The notes below the pieces were generated by a model. The model ran no database searches and was not told the DNA's origin. It saw only the letters and a program-made list of their open reading frames with translations. From positions 1-5,236 of the forward strand of contig JBBIMX010000095.1 of NCBI GenBank assembly GCA_037444165.1: a stretch of 5,236 nt of DNA, in the 5' to 3' direction. Positions 1-5,236 of the stretch are shown in pieces. Position numbers and translations under genes: made by a program. This DNA is from CALIBK01 sp037444165 (GTDB lineage: Bacteria; Desulfobacterota; BSN033; UBA1163). Positions within the stretch are counted from its first letter, which is position 1. Every line of letters begins with the position of its first letter.

Positions 1-2259
1 CTCCGGCAATTAGAAGAGAAAATGGCTCAGCAGGAAGGAGAGAGGGAGAAGAGTCTATCCCTCAAGGCAAGACTTCAGGAAGAGAAGGAGAGAGAAGAGC
101 GGGATCTCGAAAGACTGAGAGAAAAGTTAGAGACCAGACAGAAGGAACGATCTGCCATAGGGGAGGCATTGAGGGAGAATCGTTCGCGATATCTCTCCCT
201 AAAAGAGCTTCAGGAGAATTACGAAGGATTTGAGAGAGGGGTCAAATCGATCCTTTTCCAGAAAAAACGAGAAGAAGAAAAATGGGAAGGGATCCGAGGA
301 GTCGTAGCGGATATTTTTGAACCCGACCCTCCCTATGAAGTTCCCTTAGAGGCTGTTCTTGGAGAGAGGCTCCAATATTTGATGGTCGACGAAGAAGAGG
401 AGGCAAAGGAGGCCATCCATTTTCTAAAAAAGGAGTCTTTAGGGCGAGGAAGTTTCATCCCCATCGGAGTGAAGATCGAAAGATCCGAACTTCTTTCTCA
501 AGGAAGAGAGGAAGACTCTCCCCTTCCCCTTCTTCAGTTTGTTCGAGTGAGGGAAGGATTTTCTTCCCTGGCTCAATTCCTTATTGGAGATGTGGGGGTG
601 GTGAACAATCTGGAGGAGGCCCTCTACTGGATCAAGAAAGAAGATAGATTTCGGGTCTTGGTGACTCGAGAGGGGGAGGTCGTAGAGCGCTCTGGAATCA
701 TTTCAGGAGGAAGCCTGGATCAAAGACTCGGAATTTTGGAGAGAAGGAGGGTGATTAAGGAGTTAGAAAGAAAGGTGAAGGAGGGAGAAGAAGAGTACCA
801 AAGAATCTGTGAAGAGGAGAATCAGATCCAGAGGGAGATTGTAGAGAGGGAGGATCAATTAGGGAGAAAGGGAAAGGAGATTCAGGACAGAGAGATCGAG
901 CTCCTTCATCAGGAGAGAGATCTTGAGGCCTTGAGAAAGGAGGTCACTCAACTTCACGAGAAGATGGAGATCCTTCAATTTGAAGGAGATGAACTTCGGG
1001 AGGAAAGCCAGGAGATTCGGGAAGAGAAAAGATCGGTGTTGGAAGGGCTCGATCAGACCGAGAGATTAAGGGCGGAGAAGGAAGAGGAACTTCAGTTCCT
1101 TAAGCGAACGGTAGAGGAGGTAAGAGAAGGGACAGAAGAACTGGGAGGGAGAATCACAGAAAAGAAGGTAATCCTTGCCTCTATCGAAGAGAGGCAGCGA
1201 GGGCTTGATCAACAACTCCTTCATCTTTCGGAGAATTCGAGAACCCTTCGAGATCTGGTTCGAAAAAAGGTGAAAGAGATCCGACGGTGCCGAGAAGAGT
1301 CTCTCACCCTCTCCCAGAAAATCGAGCAGGAAGAGAGGGTCATTCAAGAAGAGATGGAGAGGCATCGAAAGGGAGAAGAGGAGCTCATTCGTCAACGGGA
1401 AAGGGTGACGGAGTGCTCCAATGAATGGAGGGAAGGGGAGGCTTCCGCTCGATACCTTCGCCAGGAACTCGAGGGGGTTCGTCAGAAGATTCATGAAGGG
1501 GAGATTGAGCTTTCTGAAGTGCAATTAAAACTCCAACATCTGCAGGATTCTATCAAGGAACGCTACGGGACGACTCTCTCCTCTTCGTTTACCCCTGCGG
1601 AAGAGGAGTACCCAAAAGAGGAGAGGCTAAGGAGATTGGCCGAATTGAAGACAGCCCTGGAGGGGTTTGGAGAGGTCAATTTGATGGCCATTGAGGAATA
1701 TCAGGAGTTGAAACAAAGGCACGATTTTTTAGTAGAACAACATGAAGACCTTCAGAGATCGATCGATAACTTGAAGAAAGCTATTGCCCGAATTAATCGA
1801 ACTACCACGAAGCGATTCTTAGAGACCTTCCATCTGGTGAACGAGAAGTTTAAGGAAGTCTTTGTTCGACTCTTCAAGGGTGGACAGGCAAGCCTCGTCC
1901 TTGTGGATGAGAATGATCCCGCCACTTCAGGGGTCGATATCATTGCTCAACCCCCGGGGAAAAAGCTTCAGAATATTGACCTCCTTTCAGGAGGAGAGAA
2001 GGCCCTGGTGGCTACGGCCCTTCTCTTCGGCCTTTTTATGATCAAACCTACTCCCTTTTGTCTTCTGGACGAGATGGATGCTCCTCTGGATGATGCCAAT
2101 ATCAACCGTTTTATTGAGCTTGTCAGGGAATTATCAAAGCAATCCCAATTCATTCTGATCACCCACAACAAGAAGACGATGGAGGTGGCCCAAACCCTCT
2201 ATGGGATCACCATGGAGACTCCAGGAGTTTCAAAAGTCGTCTCAGTTCGCCTCCATTAA
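1..2259 (+). CDS. smc: Chromosome segregation ATPase SMC, C-terminal part (5' end outside window)
   Basis: This is the structural maintenance of chromosomes ATPase, which as a homodimer with ScpA/ScpB forms the bacterial condensin that organises and segregates the nucleoid. Reading frame 1 is open from the first base, so the ATG at 22 is an internal methionine. The 752 visible residues are roughly the last 63% of a normal SMC of about 1,180. In order they show: the end of the first coiled coil (1-75), very rich in Glu, Lys and Arg; the hinge domain (about 95-240, ending in SGIISGGS); the returning coiled coil (about 245-590); and the C-terminal ATPase head. The head carries GEVNLMAIEEY, the ABC signature LSGGEKAL (from residue 662), Walker B CLLDEMDAPLDDAN (687-700, catalytic Glu691) and the H-loop THN (His722). 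The distance from hinge to signature, about 426 residues, is normal, so no truncation or frameshift is seen. The Walker A half lies off the left edge. The gene ends convergent to the AOR operon. Confidence 0.97.
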   Translation, partial: LRQLEEKMAQQEGEREKSLSLKARLQEEKEREERDLERLREKLETRQKERSAIGEALRENRSRYLSLKELQENYEGFERGVKSILFQKKREEEKWEGIRGVVADIFEPDPPYEVPLEAVLGERLQYLMVDEEEEAKEAIHFLKKESLGRGSFIPIGVKIERSELLSQGREEDSPLPLLQFVRVREGFSSLAQFLIGDVGVVNNLEEALYWIKKEDRFRVLVTREGEVVERSGIISGGSLDQRLGILERRRVIKELERKVKEGEEEYQRICEEENQIQREIVEREDQLGRKGKEIQDREIELLHQERDLEALRKEVTQLHEKMEILQFEGDELREESQEIREEKRSVLEGLDQTERLRAEKEEELQFLKRTVEEVREGTEELGGRITEKKVILASIEERQRGLDQQLLHLSENSRTLRDLVRKKVKEIRRCREESLTLSQKIEQEERVIQEEMERHRKGEEELIRQRERVTECSNEWREGEASARYLRQELEGVRQKIHEGEIELSEVQLKLQHLQDSIKERYGTTLSSSFTPAEEEYPKEERLRRLAELKTALEGFGEVNLMAIEEYQELKQRHDFLVEQHEDLQRSIDNLKKAIARINRTTTKRFLETFHLVNEKFKEVFVRLFKGGQASLVLVDENDPATSGVDIIAQPPGKKLQNIDLLSGGEKALVATALLFGLFMIKPTPFCLLDEMDAPLDDANINRFIELVRELSKQSQFILITHNKKTMEVAQTLYGITMETPGVSKVVSVRLH

Positions 2260-2313
2260 GAAACTTTCCCTCTCACTTCCTGTACTCCCTCACTCAGAGG
2301 CGGGAATAAGCCC
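2260..2313. other. Short convergent intergenic gap between smc and the AOR gene
   Basis: These 54 bases separate the TAA stop of smc (2257-2259) from the TAA stop of the AOR gene on the opposite strand (2314-2316). The only inverted repeat noticed is a four-base stem CCTC/GAGG (2288-2291 with 2297-2300) around a five-base loop, with no T-run on either side. No intrinsic terminator can be called for either transcript. The two messages may therefore overlap at their 3' ends, or end by Rho or further downstream. Confidence 0.6.
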
Positions 2314-4077
2314 TTAAGAATTCTGTTGCGAATCGAGGAGATCCTTATAGGATTTCACAGCTTCTTTTAGATAGATTTCATTAAGGGGACCGAAAGGGGA
2401 AGGGGTTTCAAGAACCCTTTCGGGGATCGTTAGGTCTTCCATCTCAAATCCCATCTCTTTCTTCAGGCGATTCTTCTCGATCAAAATCTTCTTTCCCAAT
2501 TGGAAGAGATCGGATTCGGTAAGGTCCCAACCAAATAGTTGGAGGCCTCTTTTGACACGTTCAAGGGTATAGACATTTCGGGCAAAGAGACAGACGACCA
2601 GACTGGTCAACACCTGTCTTAAGGCTTCTTCTTCAAAAAGCCTCTGGGCCATCTCTTTTGGGCTAATGGGTTTTCCTTCTTTAAATATCTTCTGATCAAG
2701 GCTATAGCCTGCACTATCTAAATGGCTGTGCCTTCCGCCAGTGATATGGGTGAGATGGGCCCCGGGGCCAGTATGATAACCGGAGATCTCGTTCCCAAAA
2801 TAGGAAAGGGCAAACCCTTTCCCTCCATACCTTTCCGCCAATGCCTCCACCCCACGTCCCATTCGTTGATAGAACTCGGAATCAGAATCGATCATCCTTT
2901 CAATCATGTTCTTATAGGTTTGAGCATCTCCAAAAGAAGGAGAAAGGCCTTCAGTCTCTTCTTTCCCAATCCATCCCTTTTCATAGGCCTCTGTGACCCA
3001 GGCTAAAACCACTCCTGTGGTGATGGCATCGAGTCCATATTTTTCTACCGTGATCATTAATTTTAAGAAATCTTCCACCTGTTCGATTCCCAAAAGGCTA
3101 CCGAGACTGTATAGGGGTTCATAATCATAGCAGACAAAAGTCGTCTTATAAAAATAGGGGTCGTCAGGATACCTCTCCCTTAAGACAGCCAGGTGAATAC
3201 AACCCACCGGGCAGTGGCTGCATGCGATCCTTCGGCCCAAATAATTGATGGCTAAATTCTCTCCGGACAAGATCTCGGCTTTTTCGAAGCGTGTGGCCTT
3301 AAGATTTTTTGTTGGAAGGGCTCCCAGGGCATTGAGGGGTAAAATATTTTCTGAGGTCCCGAGTTCATGATATTTTTTAGTCGGTGAGGAGGTACACTCG
3401 TTATAAATCTCCTGATAGAGTTTTAGATATTCCTTTTTATCCCTTGGCAGAGTCGTTCTTTTTCCTGAAATCACAATTCCCTTAAGCTTCTTACTTCCAA
3501 AAACCGCTCCCAGGCCCAATCGACCGAAGTGACGGTAGGTCTCTGTCGTGACATTGGCATAGGAAACTCCCTTTTCTCCGGCTCTTCCAATCCTCAAGAT
3601 ACTTCTATATCCACTTTGGCCCTCCCTTTCCCGAATCAATCTTCCTACTGTCCCTGTGTCCGCAATTCCCCAGAGTGCCCTTGCCTCTCTGAAGTAAACC
3701 CGATCTCCATCGACCGTAAGATAAATAGGGATTTTGCTCGACCCTTTGATCACCAGGGCCCCATAGCCCGCTTGCCATAGAGAGATCGCTGACCTTCCTC
3801 CTGCATGACTTTCACCGAGGAGCCCATGGTGGGGGGATTTAAAAAGGGAGACCATCTTGGAGATCATAGGAAATTTTCCCGTTAAGGCTCCTACGGAGAG
3901 AACAATGACATTGTCGGGATCGTATGGATCGATCTTTGGATCGAGAAACTCTCTCAGAAGAGGAATGCCAGCCCCCACCCCGCCCAGGTAGTTCTGAAAG
4001 TATTCTTTCCTTTCTTCCACACGATAGGAAAGTTTCGAAAGATCAATCACAAGGACTCTATACAGATGAGGATCCAT
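2314..4077 (-). CDS. Aldehyde:ferredoxin oxidoreductase (AOR) family tungsten/molybdenum pterin enzyme, large subunit
   Basis: The AOR family comprises cytoplasmic enzymes with a W- or Mo-bispyranopterin cofactor and one [4Fe-4S] cluster. They typically interconvert aldehydes and carboxylic acids, coupled to low-potential electron carriers. The 587 residues are close to the usual family length of about 600. The N-terminal domain shows YLGGVGAG (30-37), KSPHHG (80-85), AGYGALVIKG (103-112), IGRAGEKG (163-170) and GRLGLGAVFGSKKLKGI (185-201), all recognisable as AOR pterin-domain blocks. Cluster ligands are Cys286, Cys289 and Cys293 (CSHCPVGC) and probably Cys496, closely matching the spacing remembered for Pyrococcus furiosus AOR (288/291/295/494). 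DYEP (318-321) sits where family members carry EYET, and His452 in GGRHSHLD aligns with the catalytic-pocket His. Several pocket motifs are altered, so the substrate cannot be named. The ATG at 4075-4077 is preceded by AAAAGGTGA and lies inside the end of the four-cluster ferredoxin gene, implying translational coupling and a heterodimer. W versus Mo cannot be read from sequence. Confidence 0.93.
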   Translation of the reverse strand: MDPHLYRVLVIDLSKLSYRVEERKEYFQNYLGGVGAGIPLLREFLDPKIDPYDPDNVIVLSVGALTGKFPMISKMVSLFKSPHHGLLGESHAGGRSAISLWQAGYGALVIKGSSKIPIYLTVDGDRVYFREARALWGIADTGTVGRLIREREGQSGYRSILRIGRAGEKGVSYANVTTETYRHFGRLGLGAVFGSKKLKGIVISGKRTTLPRDKKEYLKLYQEIYNECTSSPTKKYHELGTSENILPLNALGALPTKNLKATRFEKAEILSGENLAINYLGRRIACSHCPVGCIHLAVLRERYPDDPYFYKTTFVCYDYEPLYSLGSLLGIEQVEDFLKLMITVEKYGLDAITTGVVLAWVTEAYEKGWIGKEETEGLSPSFGDAQTYKNMIERMIDSDSEFYQRMGRGVEALAERYGGKGFALSYFGNEISGYHTGPGAHLTHITGGRHSHLDSAGYSLDQKIFKEGKPISPKEMAQRLFEEEALRQVLTSLVVCLFARNVYTLERVKRGLQLFGWDLTESDLFQLGKKILIEKNRLKKEMGFEMEDLTIPERVLETPSPFGPLNEIYLKEAVKSYKDLLDSQQNS

Positions 4078-4480
4078 GATTCACCTTTTCGATATCCAAG
4101 ACTCCGAAGGCACAGTAGCTTTTACAATAGCCACAGTAAAGACAGATGAGGGGTTTTCTCTCCTCTTCATCCATCGAAATGGCGGAGATGGGACAGGCTT
4201 CCATACATTTCCCACATCCGATACATTTTTCTTTAAGGAGTTTAACGCCCCCAACCTCCCTCTTCTCCAGAGCAGAGGTGGGACAACTGTACATACACGA
4301 GGGGTCCTGACAGGCCCTGCAGACGATGACCGTAAATCCTCTCTCCATCCCTCCTATTGATCTCACCCGAATTCTTGAACCTTCAAGGGAGGCCTTACCT
4401 TCTCTTCGAGTGCAGGCAAACATGCAGGACTGACATCCCACGCATCTTTCCGAATCCAGGATCTGAAGCCTTCTGATCAT
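4058..4480 (-). CDS. Four-cluster [4Fe-4S] ferredoxin-like electron-transfer subunit of the AOR enzyme
   Basis: This 140-residue polyferredoxin subunit most likely passes electrons between the adjacent AOR active-site subunit and an external acceptor. It has exactly sixteen cysteines in four groups: 13/16/19/23, 54/57/62/66 (CxxCxxxxCxxxCP), 86/89/92/96 (CIGCGKCMEACP) and 113/116/119/123. This is the arrangement of the DmsB/NrfC/HybA-type iron-sulfur subunits and of the small partners of WOR5- or YdhV-like AOR enzymes. There is no signal peptide or Tat motif, so it should be cytoplasmic. The start at 4478-4480 is chosen because AAAAGGA lies six bases upstream and the protein begins MIRRLQILDSERC, directly before the first cluster. 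The frame is open further upstream to 4738, but that would be an out-of-frame read of the membrane-protein gene. It starts 23 bases after the DUF456 gene ends, and its TAG (4058-4060) lies 20 bases inside the AOR gene. Function as an AOR partner is inferred from this context. Confidence 0.92.
   Translation of the reverse strand: MIRRLQILDSERCVGCQSCMFACTRREGKASLEGSRIRVRSIGGMERGFTVIVCRACQDPSCMYSCPTSALEKREVGGVKLLKEKCIGCGKCMEACPISAISMDEEERKPLICLYCGYCKSYCAFGVLDIEKVNHGSSSV
4081..4089 (-). promoter_or_regulatory. Ribosome binding site of the AOR gene, embedded in the upstream ferredoxin gene
   Basis: On the minus strand AAAAGGTGA is followed by three bases and the ATG at 4077-4075. It lies within the last codons of the four-cluster ferredoxin gene, whose stop codon is further downstream (4060-4058). 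Ribosomes finishing the small subunit would therefore pass over this site, which favours coupled, near-equal synthesis of the two subunits. Confidence 0.7.
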
Positions 4481-4486
4481 CAATGA

Positions 4487-4493
4487 TCCTTTT
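4487..4493 (-). promoter_or_regulatory. Ribosome binding site that fixes the ferredoxin subunit start
   Basis: AAAAGGA on the minus strand ends six bases before the ATG at 4480-4478, an ideal distance. It decides between this start and the longer open frame running to 4738, which would overlap the membrane-protein gene by more than 230 bases. Confidence 0.75.
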
Positions 4494-4503
4494 ATGGAAA
4501 TTT

Positions 4504-4986
4504 TTATATCACAGCCCGAATCAAATAGTAAACCATTATCCCAGAGGTTCCCAGTTTCAAAACCATCCCCAAAAGGGAACCTCCAATGATTCCCCATCCT
4601 GCTCTCAAGGCCTGTCCTTCTTTTCTTGAAACAAACCATTCTACCAAAACGGCTCCGATAAAAGCCCCGAGAATCATTCCGAAAGAGGAGAAGAATATTC
4701 CAATCACCATTCCCCCAATGGCCCCCCAAATTCCCCATTTAGATGCCCCATATCTTTTGGCACCGAATAAGGGAAGAAGATAATCGATGAGGGTCACCAC
4801 CATCGTGACGATTAAAAGGATCACCATAAGGGTAGGAGTCAAAGGGGGAGAAAAATTTCGAATAAGAGCGAATAAGAGGAGTCCGATAAAACTAAGAGGT
4901 GGTCCTGGAAGGATTGGGAGGAGACTTCCGATAAAGCCAAGAAGAATAAGAAGGATTCCTATAGTAAATCCAATGAAATCCAGCAT
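4504..4986 (-). CDS. DUF456 family small integral membrane protein
   Basis: This 160-residue, very hydrophobic, glycine-rich protein matches the DUF456 family (PF04306) by eye. The diagnostic blocks are GSLLPILPGPPLSFIGLL (20-37) and GAKRYGASKWGIWGAIGG (75-92). Probable membrane segments are residues 4-21, 28-42, 53-73, 84-116 (long enough to be two passes or a re-entrant pair with small-residue GxxxG spacing) and 131-157. It contains no histidine and no cysteine, so it cannot ligate heme or an iron-sulfur cluster through those residues. The family has no firmly established function. The ATG at 4984-4986 is supported by AAAGGA (4992-4997) five bases upstream, and the length is typical of the family. 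It is the first gene after the predicted promoter and lies 23 bases from the ferredoxin subunit, so co-transcription with the AOR enzyme is likely. Whether it takes part in that reaction, for example as a membrane anchor, is only a guess. Confidence 0.88.
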   Translation of the reverse strand: MLDFIGFTIGILLILLGFIGSLLPILPGPPLSFIGLLLFALIRNFSPPLTPTLMVILLIVTMVVTLIDYLLPLFGAKRYGASKWGIWGAIGGMVIGIFFSSFGMILGAFIGAVLVEWFVSRKEGQALRAGWGIIGGSLLGMVLKLGTSGIMVYYLIRAVI

Positions 4987-5089
4987 GAGGGTCCTTTATG
5001 CCCCTTCCAAAGCCCCTTTATTCGAAATATCTCTTGTAAAAATATTCGGAGTTAGGATTGGACGGATATAAGTTTATCTTTTTCGAACA
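4987..5089 (-). other. Predicted 5' leader of the DUF456-ferredoxin-AOR operon
   Basis: About 100 bases lie between the predicted transcription start (near 5089) and the ATG at 4986. They contain the ribosome binding site AAAGGA (4992-4997). Two weak pairings are possible. One is a bulged seven-pair AT-rich stem between 5023-5030 and 5042-5048. The other is a six-base pairing of TCTTGT with ACAAGA (5087-5092 with 5032-5037). Neither resembles a riboswitch I recognise, including the Moco/Tuco class that might be expected here. No leader peptide is supported. Confidence 0.35.
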
Positions 5090-5095
5090 AGAATC

Positions 5096-5125
5096 ATTAT
5101 AGCACCCCTTTAGTTTAAGGGTCAA
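5096..5125 (-). promoter_or_regulatory. Sigma-70 type promoter with extended -10 for the AOR operon
   Basis: Read on the minus strand, the -35 box TTGACC (5125-5120, five of six consensus bases) is followed by an 18-base spacer and a perfect -10 box TATAAT (5101-5096). TGC immediately precedes the -10 box and fits the extended TGn element. Transcription would begin near 5089 and run into the DUF456, ferredoxin and AOR genes. It is the only strong promoter-like sequence noticed upstream of these genes, and none was noticed inside the operon. This is a pattern match, not a mapped start. Confidence 0.72.
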
Positions 5126-5236
5126 TCAGAGATTTGGGATAATCATAATCCATCATTGAAGGGTGGAAATAAATTTACTCAGACAGGAATATTTCCGAAA
5201 CCTATAGAATGGGGATGAATTGAAAATCAATAGATT
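5126..5236. other. AT-rich non-coding stretch upstream of the operon promoter
   Basis: No gene is supported in these 111 bases. On the minus strand one frame is open from the right edge to a TGA at 5153-5155 (27 codons). Its translation is rich in Ser, Phe, Leu and Tyr and matches nothing I recognise. Small inverted repeats are present: GGAAAT/ATTTCC (5165-5170 with 5191-5196) and ATTGA/TCAAT (5219-5223 with 5227-5231). The stretch probably carries upstream control sequences and perhaps the 3' or 5' flank of a neighbouring gene outside the window. Confidence 0.45.
5137..5151. promoter_or_regulatory. Imperfect palindrome just upstream of the -35 box, candidate regulator site
   Basis: On the minus strand this reads GGATTAT-G-ATTATCC. 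The two seven-base arms pair as an inverted repeat at six of seven positions, and the centre also reads as a tandem GATTAT. It ends 11 bases upstream of the -35 box, placing it roughly 50-60 bases before the predicted start, where activators commonly bind. No regulator family can be assigned, and AT-rich DNA yields such palindromes by chance. Confidence 0.22.

Noticed and set aside
1066..1524. 152-residue open frame on the minus strand inside smc
   Set aside because: It is antisense to the SMC coiled coil. The GA-rich sense strand lacks the triplets that give stop codons in this antisense frame, which produces a Leu/Phe/Pro-rich translation with no recognisable domain.
2260..2313. Bidirectional terminator between the convergent genes
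   Set aside because: The best stem is only four base pairs (CCTC/GAGG) and no T-run follows on either strand.
2722..3006. Plus-strand open frames opposite the AOR gene (2722-3006 and 3529-3780) and opposite the ferredoxin gene (4076-4360)
   Set aside because: Each is fully antisense to a strongly supported coding region and shows no domain or motif.
4481..4738. N-terminal extension of the ferredoxin subunit to an ATG at 4738 (226 residues)
   Set aside because: The extra 86 residues are an out-of-frame reading of the DUF456 gene, with no iron-sulfur or signal features. The ribosome binding site at 4487-4493 and the family layout support the start at 4480.
4787..5071. 94-residue plus-strand open frame rich in Arg, Ile and Lys
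   Set aside because: It lies antisense over the start of the DUF456 gene and its leader, and its basic, repetitive composition is the mirror of a hydrophobic membrane-protein sequence. I recognise no family in it.
5066..5098. Leader peptide starting at the ATG that overlaps the -10 box on the minus strand
   Set aside because: That ATG lies within the -10 region and would not be transcribed from the predicted start. The frame is only seven codons long and has no ribosome binding site.
5180..5210. Plus-strand promoter for a divergent gene (TAGAAT at 5205-5210)
   Set aside because: There is a fair -10 match but only a poor -35 candidate (CAGACA) at an over-long 19-base spacing, and no downstream gene is visible in the window.
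5153..5236. C-terminal end of a minus-strand gene entering from the right edge
   Set aside because: One frame is open for 27 codons up to a TGA, but such a short run is expected by chance and the translation matches nothing I recognise.

Overview
The window reads as chromosomal DNA from an anaerobic bacterium. The best guess is a Desulfobacterota-like (former Deltaproteobacteria) lineage, probably uncultured. This rests on remembered family resemblance at the SMC C-terminus (LLDEMDAPLDDAN, ILITHNKKTME) and on the presence of an oxygen-sensitive type of tungsten/iron-sulfur oxidoreductase. No search was run, so the taxonomy is an inference. Nothing in the window looks like a mobile element, CRISPR array, tRNA or rRNA.

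Layout: positions 1-2259 (+) hold the C-terminal two thirds of the chromosome segregation ATPase SMC. The gene enters from the left edge already inside the first coiled coil. After a 54-base convergent gap, everything else lies on the minus strand. Read in the direction of transcription it is a compact three-gene operon: a DUF456-type small membrane protein (4986-4504), a 140-residue protein with sixteen cysteines for four [4Fe-4S] clusters (4480-4058), and an aldehyde:ferredoxin oxidoreductase (AOR) family large subunit (4077-2314). The spacings are 23 bases and then a 20-base overlap. A well-formed sigma-70 promoter (TTGACC, 18-base spacer, extended TGC-TATAAT) lies at 5096-5125, with a leader of about 100 bases. 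Upstream of it is about 110 bases of AT-rich DNA with no convincing gene.

How the genes work together: the overlapping iron-sulfur and AOR genes most likely encode a heterodimeric tungsten (or molybdenum) pterin enzyme. The large subunit would oxidise an aldehyde or reduce an acid, and the four-cluster subunit would act as an electron wire. This matches the general plan of E. coli YdhY/YdhV and archaeal WOR5-type enzymes. No flavoprotein, cytochrome or dedicated redox partner is visible, so the electron acceptor is unknown. The DUF456 membrane protein sits first in the same predicted transcript, but its role is unknown, and it has no His or Cys with which to bind heme or FeS.

The most noteworthy point is that the AOR subunit keeps the four cluster cysteines at nearly the spacing of the structurally known Pyrococcus enzyme. 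Its pterin-binding and substrate-pocket motifs, however, depart clearly from the canonical ones, which suggests a non-canonical AOR subfamily with an unknown substrate.
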